A stretch of 64,000 nucleotides of DNA from Lachnospiraceae bacterium UBA7589 (GTDB lineage: Bacteria; Bacillota; Clostridia; Lachnospirales; Lachnospiraceae). Below the pieces are notes generated by a model that was given only the letters and a program-made list of their open reading frames with translations, ran no database searches and was not told the DNA's origin. Both the position numbers and the translations under genes were made by a program. The stretch covers positions 35,964-99,963 of the forward strand of contig DLKL01000014.1 in the NCBI GenBank assembly GCA_002476495.1. The letters run 5' to 3'. Shown in pieces: positions 16,015 to 25,355 of the stretch. Every line of letters starts with the position of its first letter. Within the stretch, counting starts at the first letter, position 1.

Positions 16015-17937
16015 ATGAGAGATTGGTTCTCATCATTTGATTTTGCAGCACTTATTTTGCTCATTATCATCTGGATATGGTTTATAACTGAAAAAAGGGT
16101 ACCTCTTAAGGGACACGAATTGTTTTTGAGATTGATAGTTCTGATTGTTGCTGCCACTGTTCTGGAGCTGGCAACAGAGTTTGCATGGCTGTATATTACC
16201 CCCGAGGAATCTTTGCTGTTTGAAGGCTTGCTGATATTATATTCCGTAGCATTTAACATTATATTACCTACGTTTGCATATTATGTAAGCCTGCTTGCAG
16301 ATTACAAAAAGGAAAAGAGAAGAGTTATAGAGTATGTCTGCCATGGCTTTATGATTGTGTCGTCTGTTATATTGCTTCTTAATCCATGGCTTAAGTGGGC
16401 ATATTATTATACTGAACAGGGACAGTATGTGGAAACCGTGGGAATGTACATACTTAATGGTATTAATATTCTGTCTGTTCTTTTGGGATTATGTTCAATA
16501 TTGAAGATAGTTACAAGGCTTACCTTTGTTAAGGCAGCTACTATATTTTTTACCCTTATCCTGTGGGCTCTGGCATGGTTTGCACGAAGGGATTATGACA
16601 TGAATGTGCTTTGCTTTGCTATGTCTATATGTTGTGCAACCCTGTATCATTATCTGCATAATCCCGGCAGAGTTATAGATGCGAAAACCAATCTGTATAA
16701 CCGTAATTTTATGGGGCATTATGTTATAAGTCTGTTTTCGTATGAAAAAGGCTTCAGTGCAATTTTAATTGCAATGGATGATTTCAAATTTGTTAATAAG
16801 ACCTATGGGGTAGATACAGGTGACGAGCTTCTTGCCCAGATTGCCAGATTTCTTAAGGGCATTAATGAAAAAAATGTGGTGTTCCGTTTTGGCTCGGATC
16901 AGTTTTGTATAATTTTGGACAAAAAATCCCAACCTGTTGAGGACGTGGCTGAAGAAATTCATGCCAGATTTCTGCATCCCTGGTATTGTAATGTAGTATC
17001 AGGGGTAATGATGTCTGCATCGCTGTGTTGTATAGATTGTCCGCGGGATGCGGCAACCTATGGGGATCTGGTGGAAGTGATTGATTACTCAATGGCTATT
17101 GCCAAGAAAAACAAAAAAGGTGGAATAAGCCACGCATCAGAAATAGAGCTGGACAGAATACACAAAGATAAAGCTGTGGAAAAAGCTGTAAGGCTTGCGA
17201 TGGACAGGGATGAACTTATGGTTTATTATCAGCCGATTTATTCAGTTAATCATAATGGGTATAATTCCGCAGAGGCATTGGTAAGACTAAAGGATGAGGA
17301 ACTGGGCTGGATATCTCCGGAGGTGTTTATACCCCTGGCAGAAAAGAATGGTCTTATTGTTGAGATGGGAGATATTATCCTTAATAAGGTATGCAGATTT
17401 ATACAGGAAAACAATCTAAAGGAAACAAGCATTGAATATATAGAGATTAATATCAGCCCTATACAGCTGATTCAGGCTGATTTTGCCAATCGTGTCAAAG
17501 CAATAATGGAAAAGTATGAGGTGCAGCCATCCCAGCTTAACATGGAGATTACCGAGACTGCCACTATAGCATCAATGTCTGTTGTAAAGGACAATATTAA
17601 TAAGCTTGTGGATATGGGAATAAGCTTTTCCCTGGATGATTATGGCTCCGGGTCAGCTAATATAGATTATATTAACAGAATGCCATTTAAGATAATAAAG
17701 CTTGATAAATATATTATATGGGATGCCTTCAAAAATGATAAGGCAGGAATAACCCTGGAATATACCATTGGTATGCTGAATGCCCTTAAGCTTTTGATAG
17801 TTGCCGAGGGCGTTGAGACAGAGGAAATGAGAGACAGACTGACAAGCATAGGCTGTCATTACATGCAGGGCTGGTATTATTCAAAGGCAGTATCGGACAA
17901 GGAGTTTATGAACCTTATGCAAAAGGCAGCAGAATAG
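16015..17937 (+). CDS. Membrane GGDEF/EAL protein, probable c-di-GMP phosphodiesterase
   Basis: 640-residue protein with about six or seven N-terminal membrane segments (to residue ~215), a GGDEF domain (about 220-375) and an EAL domain (about 390-635). The GGDEF signature is degenerate: the position reads FGSDQF, so cyclase activity is unlikely, although the domain may bind GTP. The EAL domain keeps its key residues: EALVR, the Asn in NISPIQL, EITE, LDDYGSG, IKLDK, AEGVETEE and a closing QGWYYSK. It probably degrades c-di-GMP in response to a membrane signal. It is convergent with the downstream ATPase gene, with 5 bases between stops. Confidence 0.9.
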   Translation: MRDWFSSFDFAALILLIIIWIWFITEKRVPLKGHELFLRLIVLIVAATVLELATEFAWLYITPEESLLFEGLLILYSVAFNIILPTFAYYVSLLADYKKEKRRVIEYVCHGFMIVSSVILLLNPWLKWAYYYTEQGQYVETVGMYILNGINILSVLLGLCSILKIVTRLTFVKAATIFFTLILWALAWFARRDYDMNVLCFAMSICCATLYHYLHNPGRVIDAKTNLYNRNFMGHYVISLFSYEKGFSAILIAMDDFKFVNKTYGVDTGDELLAQIARFLKGINEKNVVFRFGSDQFCIILDKKSQPVEDVAEEIHARFLHPWYCNVVSGVMMSASLCCIDCPRDAATYGDLVEVIDYSMAIAKKNKKGGISHASEIELDRIHKDKAVEKAVRLAMDRDELMVYYQPIYSVNHNGYNSAEALVRLKDEELGWISPEVFIPLAEKNGLIVEMGDIILNKVCRFIQENNLKETSIEYIEINISPIQLIQADFANRVKAIMEKYEVQPSQLNMEITETATIASMSVVKDNINKLVDMGISFSLDDYGSGSANIDYINRMPFKIIKLDKYIIWDAFKNDKAGITLEYTIGMLNALKLLIVAEGVETEEMRDRLTSIGCHYMQGWYYSKAVSDKEFMNLMQKAAE

Positions 17938-17942
17938 TATAA

Positions 17943-19235
17943 TTACATGTTCCATAGCCCATAAGCGGGAATATTAAATACAGAATTATTAATTGACACC
18001 TGCTCAAGGGAAATATTAATAGAAAGCTCAGATGTAAGATTTTGATTTTTGAAAGTCTTTATGTTCTGGGCTTTATTATTATGGGTAAATCTTATATCAA
18101 CGGGAACAACAGTATGACCTCCCTCGTACACAAAGGGTACTCTTGCTGTAGCTTTTGATATCCAATAGTATACGGACCCCACCTTGTTGCTGAGTTCCTG
18201 GAAAATATATTGACAGGCAATAGCACCGTTTTCCTCCCCGAATATTCGGTCTATTGGTGTGTCCTGATCACATGGAAGATTATAAAGTGCTCTTAAAAGG
18301 CCATGATCCAGAAGAAACAACTGAAAGGATTTATTGTCAACATGGTTTTCTAATGGCAGAGAACAGTCCTTAAGGCGTGGGAGCTTCCTTGCCAGCCCAA
18401 GATTGCACAGATTGAAGGCTGCATCAGCATACTCACGGCTTCTGGCATTTTCTTCAACAAGACGATACATAAATTTTTTGTTATCCTTATTGAGCTGCTT
18501 TGGAATACTCTTCCATATCCTTCTGCATCTTGTGGCCATAGCGGGAGAAAAGGATGAACGGATAAGCCACTCATAGTTGTTTATCATGTCCAGCTGCATC
18601 CTGCGTACCAGTGAAAAATCCTTATTTTCAATAAAATTCTTTACGATTGCGGGCATACCTCCTGTTATCATATAATCACGAAGCATTGCAAGGACAGTAT
18701 TTTCTTCTACCGGATTAAGGGGAACGGATTTGGAATTTTCAATAGCTGAGACTATAGGTGTAGCCTTGTTTGCAATAAGGTATTCGTCAAAGGTCATAGG
18801 ACGCATGCGTATAATGTTAAATACATCCTTGTGGTGGTATTCGAATTCGGTTATAGCCATGGATGAGCCTATAAGACAGATGACATGGTTTCTGTGTAAT
18901 TTTCCATAATGGTAGAATATTTCCCCGCAAAAAGGGATGTTCTGAACCTGATCAATGATAAGAAGATTTTTAGTAAAATCAACACCGTCAAAATGCTTTT
19001 TGACGTATTCGTCAATTGCCAGTGCTATGCTTTCAACAGGAATATCCATTGTAAGTATATTCTTTAATTCCTTTCGTACAGAAAGATCGATAATCCTGTA
19101 ACCATCAAAAAATGCAGTGGCAAAGTCTGTTATTGTCCAGGTCTTTCCTACTCCGTGAGCTCCCTTGAGATATAGAATTCTTTTTCGTGGCTCTTCGTAC
19201 CATGCAGCCAGGCTGTTGATTACATTTCTGTACAT
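17943..19235 (-). CDS. AAA ATPase with C-terminal DUF4143-like domain
   Basis: 430-residue protein of the common AAA_14/DUF4143 family. Walker A is GAHGVGKTW at residues 25-33, Walker B is NLLIIDQVQNIP near 110, and a sensor-like IGSSMA follows. The middle motif MTFDEYL and the GGMPAIV block near residue 216 are characteristic. The C-terminal half is the DUF4143-type region, where a nuclease-like fold has been suggested for the family. The cellular role of these ATPases is not known. The start follows GGGGGA. It is a lone gene between a c-di-GMP protein and a divergent permease, with no partner gene in sight. Confidence 0.8.
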   Translation of the reverse strand: MYRNVINSLAAWYEEPRKRILYLKGAHGVGKTWTITDFATAFFDGYRIIDLSVRKELKNILTMDIPVESIALAIDEYVKKHFDGVDFTKNLLIIDQVQNIPFCGEIFYHYGKLHRNHVICLIGSSMAITEFEYHHKDVFNIIRMRPMTFDEYLIANKATPIVSAIENSKSVPLNPVEENTVLAMLRDYMITGGMPAIVKNFIENKDFSLVRRMQLDMINNYEWLIRSSFSPAMATRCRRIWKSIPKQLNKDNKKFMYRLVEENARSREYADAAFNLCNLGLARKLPRLKDCSLPLENHVDNKSFQLFLLDHGLLRALYNLPCDQDTPIDRIFGEENGAIACQYIFQELSNKVGSVYYWISKATARVPFVYEGGHTVVPVDIRFTHNNKAQNIKTFKNQNLTSELSINISLEQVSINNSVFNIPAYGLWNM

Positions 19236-19339
19236 AAAAATCCCCCATTGACAGTGTAAATATTAATTAATAACATTTTAGTCAATAATTACAATTATGT
19301 CAATTGACAGAAGGAGAACTTTCTTTGACAAATTATTGC

Positions 19340-19368
19340 TTGTTGTAGGTGAATGGAAATGTTATAAT
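19340..19368 (+). promoter_or_regulatory. Possible promoter of the AI-2E family gene
   Basis: TTGTTG (19340-19345) and TATAAT (19363-19368) are 17 bases apart and lie about 40 bases before the GTG start. The -35 match is weak; the -10 is consensus. Confidence 0.45.
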
Positions 19369-19405
19369 GGGCAATAGCAGGTTTATAGATAAAGGAGGGT
19401 ATTTT

Positions 19406-20827
19406 GTGGGTAAAAAGTTTGATAAGAATCTGGTAAAGTTTGGAGTTGTTTTAACTGTATCGGTCTGTATATGTATTGTATTTTCCGAACTGGTAAAGGA
19501 ATGGCGGTCGGTATTCCATTTTATCGGCAAATTTTTCTCGGCACTTACACCTTTTATAGTGGGACTGGCTGTGGCATTTCTTCTCAATCCGTTAATGGTA
19601 TATTGCAGAAGGGGAATAGCCCACTTCTTTGGAAAAACCTTGAAAAAGACGGATTATGATACGGCCTTCAGAAAATCGAAGATACCCGCACTTATTATTA
19701 CCCTTGCAACCTTTCTGGTAATTATAGGTGGCTTTTTAAGAATAGTAATCCCAAGAATATATGAAAGCCTTGAGGATCTGGTGTACAAGATGCCCGGATA
19801 TCTGGATAGTGCCCAGACCTGGATAAAGCATTTCTTCGAGAAAAATAATAAATTTGAAGAGCCGGCACTTCAGGCGCTGGATTATGTCAGGGATAATGTA
19901 ATGGTATGGGTCCAGGACAAAATTATGCCTAATCTGGATCAGATTGTTGTAAAGGTATCCAGCGGTTTTGTTGTAGGTGTTAAAGCAATATTTAATTTTC
20001 TGGTGGGTATTATAGTCGCAATTTATCTGCTTGCAAGCAAGGATGTGCTTATTGCACAGGGCAAAAAAGTTGTATATTGCACATTTTCCAAAAAGCATGG
20101 AAACAGGATACTTGACGGACTATCTTATGCAAATTCTGTATTTGGTGGATTTATCAACGGAAAAATACTCGATTCTATCATAATAGGAATACTGTGCTAC
20201 ATATTTACGGCAGCGGTTCATATGGAATATGCGGTTCTTATCAGTGTGATTGTAGGTGTTACCAATGTAATTCCGTTTTTTGGACCGTTTATCGGTGCTA
20301 TCCCGGGAGCATTGCTGGCTCTTATGGATGACCCGGTTATGTTTGTTGTATTTGTAATATTCGTACTTGTACTTCAGCAGTTTGATGGAAATATTCTTGG
20401 ACCGCTCATTCTGGGAGATTCTACAGGCTTGTCAGGAATGTGGGTGCTGGTTGCCATTCTGGTAGGAGGAGATTTGTTCGGAGTTGCGGGTATGTTCCTC
20501 GGAGTTCCTGCCTTTGCGTGCATATATGCCTTTATAGCTGTTCAGCTTAGGGACGGACTAAGGGATAAAAATATGTCATCCAAGACAGAAGATTATTTCA
20601 GACTTAAAGGCTTTGATGAGGAAACAGGGGAGCCTATATATAGGAAAAAGCATGATTTTGCAAAGATATCCATAAAGAAACGTAAGAAAAAGTCCCTGTT
20701 AAAGCGAATTAAGAACCGATACGCAAAGGGAAAGGATCCGGGAAAAAATATGATTCAGGACGGAGGAGACACAATTTCCGAGGAAGAAATCAATGAAAAA
20801 TATGAGTCTGAGGACAAAAATAAATAA
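19406..20827 (+). CDS. AI-2E family transporter
   Basis: 473-residue polytopic membrane protein of the AI-2E/TqsA/YdiK superfamily. Several helices surround a characteristic extracytoplasmic helical region (about residues 110-205), and the late motif VTNVIPFFGPFIGAIPGALLAL is diagnostic of the family. The highly basic tail (KKRKKKSLLKRIKNRYAKGK) should be cytoplasmic. The start is a GTG preceded by AAAGGAGGG; the longer ATG frame adds 19 residues with no ribosome binding site. Family members have been linked to autoinducer-2 export and to Na+/H+ antiport, so the substrate here cannot be named. Confidence 0.88.
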   Translation: MGKKFDKNLVKFGVVLTVSVCICIVFSELVKEWRSVFHFIGKFFSALTPFIVGLAVAFLLNPLMVYCRRGIAHFFGKTLKKTDYDTAFRKSKIPALIITLATFLVIIGGFLRIVIPRIYESLEDLVYKMPGYLDSAQTWIKHFFEKNNKFEEPALQALDYVRDNVMVWVQDKIMPNLDQIVVKVSSGFVVGVKAIFNFLVGIIVAIYLLASKDVLIAQGKKVVYCTFSKKHGNRILDGLSYANSVFGGFINGKILDSIIIGILCYIFTAAVHMEYAVLISVIVGVTNVIPFFGPFIGAIPGALLALMDDPVMFVVFVIFVLVLQQFDGNILGPLILGDSTGLSGMWVLVAILVGGDLFGVAGMFLGVPAFACIYAFIAVQLRDGLRDKNMSSKTEDYFRLKGFDEETGEPIYRKKHDFAKISIKKRKKKSLLKRIKNRYAKGKDPGKNMIQDGGDTISEEEINEKYESEDKNK

Positions 20828-20856
20828 CAGATTATATCGTAAGGAGGAAGTAGTAT

Positions 20857-21759
20857 ATGGCAAAGGGAAGCTACAAAAACAGTGATATTCTGGCATGGAT
20901 GGGATATTTTGCCGAAAGAATGGAGGTAAGCCCTGAAAAGATAAAGCTATTGGATATATGCGGTAAGTTGAAAAATGTCATTCCTTTTGTAGAGACCAGA
21001 AAAAGGGTTCTCATATTTGCCGATGAGCTTCATGAGGATTTGTTTTATGATTTTTGGGAAGCCGGTTTTGGAGAATACGATATGTGGTACGGAACAGGCA
21101 TAGAGGAAAATGGACAGATTAAGCAGGTCAAAATTAAAGAGGTAATTAATAAAAAAATCACCGGTCCCACAGTTATATTTATTCTTAACGAAAAGACCAG
21201 GGAGTCATATCGTATCGGTATGAAAAATGATATGTTCTCCAAGGGACCGATAAAATATGTTGGGAATGAAATAAGGGCTGTAATTATGAGTATGCTGGGA
21301 GTTGACAGCCAGGACACCATATGTCTGGTGGATGCGGAAAGTATAGCCATTGAAGCGGCTTTTGTGGCAGGTGACGGAACTATCATATGTGTTGAAAATG
21401 ATAAGGGTGCAAAGGAAACCATGGAGGATAATGTTAAGCAGTTTGGCGTCCATAACGTTATGATTGTACCGGATTTATCTCCTGAGACAATGGAAAAAAT
21501 ACCGGTACCAAGAGTATCCTTTATAGTAGCAAATAAGCATCTGGAAGAAGATATACAAAGACTTCTCAACAAAAATCCTAAGATGCAATTTGTAATATAT
21601 ACCCTTGAACTTGATATCCTGTCAGGAATCCGGGGACTGTTTTCAAAGTATAATATAAGCAATATGGAGGTAACCCAGATTACAGTTTCAAAGACTGATA
21701 AAAACAGTATTTTTGTAACCCAGCCATCTCCATGGCTTATTACCGGTGAGGTGCAATGA
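20857..21759 (+). CDS. Divergent CbiE/CbiT (CobL)-like protein with a degraded SAM-binding site
   Basis: 300-residue soluble protein. Residues about 45-115 (RVLIFADELHEDLFYDFWEAGFGEYDMWYG, PTVIFILNE) resemble the C-terminal part of precorrin-6Y methyltransferase CbiE. Residues about 125-250 resemble CbiT: an early GNEIRAVIMSMLGV, the block IAIEAAFVAGDGTIICVENDKGA, and a following NVKQFGVHNVMIVPDLSP. The glycine-rich SAM loop expected before IAIEAA (usually GAGSGS) reads LVDAES, so methyl transfer is doubtful. No cobalamin gene is nearby. The next small gene (DUF4250) overlaps its stop, which suggests a joint function. The start follows AAGGAGG. Function unknown; the homology is judged by eye. 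Confidence 0.6.
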   Translation: MAKGSYKNSDILAWMGYFAERMEVSPEKIKLLDICGKLKNVIPFVETRKRVLIFADELHEDLFYDFWEAGFGEYDMWYGTGIEENGQIKQVKIKEVINKKITGPTVIFILNEKTRESYRIGMKNDMFSKGPIKYVGNEIRAVIMSMLGVDSQDTICLVDAESIAIEAAFVAGDGTIICVENDKGAKETMEDNVKQFGVHNVMIVPDLSPETMEKIPVPRVSFIVANKHLEEDIQRLLNKNPKMQFVIYTLELDILSGIRGLFSKYNISNMEVTQITVSKTDKNSIFVTQPSPWLITGEVQ

Positions 21760-21944
21760 TGGGGATTGACAGACTTCCGGAGGATCCGATGATGCTCCTT
21801 TCCTTTGTAAATACCAGATTGAGGGATAATAATATTTCTCTCGGGGAGTTCGCCAAGGAATTTGGTACATCAGTTGAAATTATAGAGGAAAAGCTTGACA
21901 AGATCGGATATAGCTATAATAATGATTTGAGAAAATTTGTTTAA
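21756..21944 (+). CDS. DUF4250 family small protein
   Basis: 62-residue protein with the pattern LPEDPMMLLSFVNTRLRD followed by a predicted helix-turn-helix-like segment (SLGEFAKEFGTSVEIIEEKLDKIGY). This matches the DUF4250 family found in Clostridia, whose function is unknown. Its ATG overlaps the stop of the preceding gene by four bases, and GAGGTG lies just upstream, so the two are translationally coupled. leuS begins 40 bases later on the same strand. Confidence 0.75.
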   Translation: MMGIDRLPEDPMMLLSFVNTRLRDNNISLGEFAKEFGTSVEIIEEKLDKIGYSYNNDLRKFV

Positions 21945-21984
21945 TAAAAGGCTGCTTTTGTTTTTTATGCAGAACGGAGGAAAT

Positions 21985-24387
21985 ATGAGACACGATTTTA
22001 AAAAAATTGAGCCAAAGTGGCAGGCAAAATGGGAAGAATCAAAGATATTTAATGCCGAGGACAAGTCAGACAAGCCTAAATTTTACGGGCTGGTTGAATT
22101 TCCATATCCAAGTGGAGCAGGTATGCACGTTGGTCATATTAAGGCATATTCCAGTATAGAGGTTGTTTCAAGAAAACGTCGTATGCAGGGATACAACGTA
22201 CTTTTCCCTATTGGATTTGATGCATATGGTCTTCCTACAGAGAATTATGCCATAAAGACAAATACACATCCAAGAATTATTACCGACAGAAATATAGAAA
22301 AATTTTCCACACAGCTTAAAAAGGTGGGATTTTCCTTTGACTGGGACAGAGTTATAGATACGACAGATGAGGGATTCTATAAGTGGACCCAGTGGATATT
22401 TCTTAAAATGTTTGAAAACGGTCTTGTATACAGAGACAGGGCATTTGTAAACTATTGTCCAAGCTGTAAGGTTGTTCTTTCAAACGAGGACAGTCAGGGG
22501 GGAAAATGTGATATATGTCACAGTGATGTAGTTCAGAAATCAAAGGATGTATGGTATCTCAGGATAACAAAGTATGCAGACAGATTATTGAAGGGACTTG
22601 ATACAGTCGATTATCCTGAAAATATTAAACAACAGCAGGTAAACTGGATAGGAAAGTCCCAGGGAGCTTTTGTCGATTTTGAGATAGACGGTGTGGACGA
22701 AAAGCTTAAAATATATACAACAAGACCTGATACCCTGTTTGGCGTAACCTTTATGGTTATTGCACCTGAGCATCCCCTTATAGACAAATATGCCGACAAA
22801 ATTTCTAATATGGATGCGATAAAAGCATACAGGGAAGAATGTAATAAGAAAACAGAATTTGAGCGTACCCAGCTTGTAAAGGACAAGACAGGTGTCAGGC
22901 TTGAGGGAATTTCGGCAGTCAATCCTCTTAATGGTAAGAAAATACCTGTGTTTATCGCAGATTATGTAATGATGGGCTATGGTACGGGTGCCATAATGGC
23001 TGTTCCTGCCCATGACCAGAGAGATTATGATTTTGCCAAAGCTTTTGGAGTAGATATAATAGAGGTAATTAAGGGAGGAGATATAAGCAAGGAGGCCTAC
23101 ACCGGAGACGGTGAGATGGTTAATTCCGGTTTCCTTGACGGATATAATAATAAAAAAGATTCTATTAAACGGACCATAGAAGAACTGGAAAAGCTGGGTA
23201 TCGGTAAAGGTGGCGTCCAGTTCAAGATGAAGGACTGGGCATTTAACAGACAGAGATATTGGGGTGAGCCTATACCTGTTGTTCATTGTGAATATTGTGG
23301 TGATGTGGCTGTTCCATATGAGGAATTGCCTCTTAAATTGCCTGATATTGAAAACTTTGAACCGGGTACAGAAGGAGAATCACCTCTGGCAAAGATTGAT
23401 TCCTTTGTAAATTGCAAGTGCCCTAAGTGTGGCAGGGATGCGAAGAGAGAAACTGACACCATGCCTCAGTGGGCAGGCTCATCCTGGTACTATCTGAGAT
23501 ATATAGATCCTCATAATGACAAATGTCTGGCCGATATGGACAAGCTTAATTACTGGATGCCGGTTGACTGGTACAATGGTGGTATGGAGCATGTTACAAG
23601 ACATATGATTTACTCTCGTTTCTGGCATCAGTTCCTGTATGATATAGGGGCTGTAAATACACCTGAACCATATGCAAAGCGTTCTGCCCAGGGGCTTATA
23701 CTCGGACCGGATGGGGATAAGATGAGTAAATCCAAGGGTAATGTTATCGATCCTCTTGATATTGTTCAGGAATACGGTGCTGATACACTTAGGACCTACG
23801 TACTTTTCATGGGTGATTACGGAGTTGCCACACCATGGAATGACAGCTCCATGAAGGGCTGTAAGAGGTTTTTGGAAAGGGTGGCTGCCCTTACGGATAT
23901 GGTTTCGGATGAAAAGCCGGACAGTACCTTTGAAACCAGACTGCACAAAACTATTAAAAAGGTTTCGACTGATATTGAGGATATGAAATTCAATACAGCA
24001 ATAGCAAGTCTTATGGCTCTTTTGAATGATATATATAGCATAGGACATATATCAAGGGAGAATCTTATGATTTATATCAGACTTTTGTGTCCGTTTGCAC
24101 CTCATATTTGTGAGGAAATGTGGGAACTTTTAGGAGGAGAAGGCTTTGCTTCCCTGGCACAGTGGCCTGAATATGATGATGCAAAAACAGTTGATGCCAA
24201 CGTCGAGATTGGTATTCAGATTAACGGAAAGGTTAAGGGAACAATAGTAATTCCTAATAATGCAGATAAGGACTTTGCCCTTGAGCTTGCCAAAAAGGAT
24301 GAAAAGGTTGCATCAATAATTGCTGATAAGACAATTGTAAAAGAAATATATGTACCTAACAAGATAGTTAATATTGTTGTAAAATAA
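21985..24387 (+). CDS. leuS: Leucyl-tRNA synthetase
   Basis: 800-residue class Ia synthetase that charges tRNA-Leu; a tRNA-Leu(CAG) gene lies in this window at 9119-9202. The start MRHDFKKIEPKWQAKW follows CGGAGG. The HIGH signature appears as YPSGAGMHVGHI near residue 42. A CP1 editing domain follows (TTRPDTLFGVTFMVIAPEHP; MAVPAHDQRDYDFA). A Cys-rich zinc-type element lies near residues 145-165 (CPSC and CDIC). The KMSKS loop (DKMSKSKGN) is near residue 580, followed by the anticodon-binding domain and the short C-terminal domain. The length is normal. No T-box precedes it; it appears to be read through from the DUF4250 gene. Confidence 0.98.
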   Translation: MRHDFKKIEPKWQAKWEESKIFNAEDKSDKPKFYGLVEFPYPSGAGMHVGHIKAYSSIEVVSRKRRMQGYNVLFPIGFDAYGLPTENYAIKTNTHPRIITDRNIEKFSTQLKKVGFSFDWDRVIDTTDEGFYKWTQWIFLKMFENGLVYRDRAFVNYCPSCKVVLSNEDSQGGKCDICHSDVVQKSKDVWYLRITKYADRLLKGLDTVDYPENIKQQQVNWIGKSQGAFVDFEIDGVDEKLKIYTTRPDTLFGVTFMVIAPEHPLIDKYADKISNMDAIKAYREECNKKTEFERTQLVKDKTGVRLEGISAVNPLNGKKIPVFIADYVMMGYGTGAIMAVPAHDQRDYDFAKAFGVDIIEVIKGGDISKEAYTGDGEMVNSGFLDGYNNKKDSIKRTIEELEKLGIGKGGVQFKMKDWAFNRQRYWGEPIPVVHCEYCGDVAVPYEELPLKLPDIENFEPGTEGESPLAKIDSFVNCKCPKCGRDAKRETDTMPQWAGSSWYYLRYIDPHNDKCLADMDKLNYWMPVDWYNGGMEHVTRHMIYSRFWHQFLYDIGAVNTPEPYAKRSAQGLILGPDGDKMSKSKGNVIDPLDIVQEYGADTLRTYVLFMGDYGVATPWNDSSMKGCKRFLERVAALTDMVSDEKPDSTFETRLHKTIKKVSTDIEDMKFNTAIASLMALLNDIYSIGHISRENLMIYIRLLCPFAPHICEEMWELLGGEGFASLAQWPEYDDAKTVDANVEIGIQINGKVKGTIVIPNNADKDFALELAKKDEKVASIIADKTIVKEIYVPNKIVNIVVK

Positions 24388-24397
24388 TATTATTTCG

Positions 24398-24438
24398 GGG
24401 CTGCTGCCTTAGGACAAATAATCCTAAGGCAGCAGCCC
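24398..24438. terminator. Hairpin between leuS and a convergent gene
   Basis: GGGCTGCTGCCTTAGGA (24398-24414) pairs perfectly with TCCTAAGGCAGCAGCCC (24422-24438) around a 7-base loop. The 17-bp stem stands between leuS (+) and a minus-strand gene, so it could end transcription from both sides. The following U tracts are short. Confidence 0.85.
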
Positions 24439-24442
24439 TTGG

Positions 24443-24823
24443 TTAATTAATGAAGCCCTTTATCATATTGAATTTCTTTTTTTCATCAGGAGAAAGTCCA
24501 TCCTCTATGACTTCAAGGAGGATTCCGATTTCAGCAGTAGTAAAAGACATATTTCTTCTTTTCAATTCCTGATTAATCTGCATAATTTCAGGGAGCAATT
24601 CTTCTATGGATCTGCCCTTGCTTTTCTTTTGAATTTCATTGATTATTTTTAGCTTAAGAGGATCTACATCTGCGAGTCGGGGATCCTTTGTAAAATCCTT
24701 TTCGGAAGCTCCTGTATCAGGCCGGACAGAGGACATATTGTTCCCTTGATTGTTGGACTGTGTTCCCATTGCCGCTCTCGGATTATTCTGTCGGAATCCC
24801 ATATTATTTCTGTTATATATCAT
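24443..24823 (-). CDS. Hypothetical protein, Asn/Gln-rich N-terminus with a helical C-terminus
   Basis: 126-residue protein that I do not recognise. The first 45 residues are rich in Asn, Gln, Gly and Met and probably disordered. Residues 50-126 look helical and charged (PLKLKIINEIQKKSKGRSIEELLPEIMQI, then a LLEVIEDGLSPDEKKKF segment). There is no signal peptide or membrane segment. It starts 5 bases after the stop of the upstream small gene, with a GGAG site inside that gene's end, so the two are cotranscribed. It is convergent with leuS. Confidence 0.7.
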   Translation of the reverse strand: MIYNRNNMGFRQNNPRAAMGTQSNNQGNNMSSVRPDTGASEKDFTKDPRLADVDPLKLKIINEIQKKSKGRSIEELLPEIMQINQELKRRNMSFTTAEIGILLEVIEDGLSPDEKKKFNMIKGFIN

Positions 24824-24828
24824 GACTT

Positions 24829-25233
24829 TTACTCCATATTCTCATTATTTAATATTGACATTACGCTATCATAAATACTGTCATCGTTTGTATTGCTGCT
24901 TTGATGTGTATTATTCATGACATTCATCATATCCATCATCCCCATCATTTGTTTCATCTGCTTTATTGAGGAGGAAAGGTTCCTGGGGAGAAAATCACAC
25001 ATTCCTGCCAGCATTTCTTCTGTTGATTTGGGATGACAGTCAAAACCACATGATGAAATATATTCCCTATTATCCAGATTGGACATTATTGATATCAGCT
25101 CCCGGTATTTTATAAACAGGACAAGCATTTTTTTATAAGGGTAATCAATAAAAGGAACAATAGTCTCTAAAAGAAAAAGAGAATCGTCGGATATTAACTT
25201 GTCTAAAGGATGATTTTTAGGAATTTGTCCCAT
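24829..25233 (-). CDS. Hypothetical protein, Met-rich C-terminus
   Basis: 134-residue unrecognised protein. The first two thirds are predicted helical (LISDDSLFLLETIVPFIDYP; MLVLFIKYRELISIM) with a pair of cysteines in SSCGFDCHP. A Met-rich stretch follows (MKQMMGMMDMMNVMNN, about residues 93-108), then a Ser/Asn/Asp-rich tail. AGAGGT precedes the start. It forms a two-gene unit with the next gene; the Cys/Gly-rich protein gene lies just upstream on the same strand. Confidence 0.7.
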   Translation of the reverse strand: MGQIPKNHPLDKLISDDSLFLLETIVPFIDYPYKKMLVLFIKYRELISIMSNLDNREYISSCGFDCHPKSTEEMLAGMCDFLPRNLSSSIKQMKQMMGMMDMMNVMNNTHQSSNTNDDSIYDSVMSILNNENME

Positions 25234-25323
25234 TGGCTTACCTCTGATTCTCAGTTATATAATTTATATGAAAAGAAGGAATTAAATATACGGGAAATCA
25301 GGTATATTATAGCTATGTATGTT

Positions 25324-25346
25324 GTGGGGCAGGATTACTGCCCCAC
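25324..25346 (-). terminator. Hairpin after the Cys/Gly-rich protein gene
   Basis: GTGGGGCAG (25324-25332) pairs with CTGCCCCAC (25338-25346) around a 5-base loop, 10 bases after the stop of the 25356-25595 gene. On the minus strand no strong U tract follows, so termination may be partial. Confidence 0.6.
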
Positions 25347-25355
25347 CTGAAATTT

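Noticed and set aside
22585..23286. 233-residue minus-strand frame over leuS
   Set aside because: Antisense to a conserved synthetase core; a shadow.
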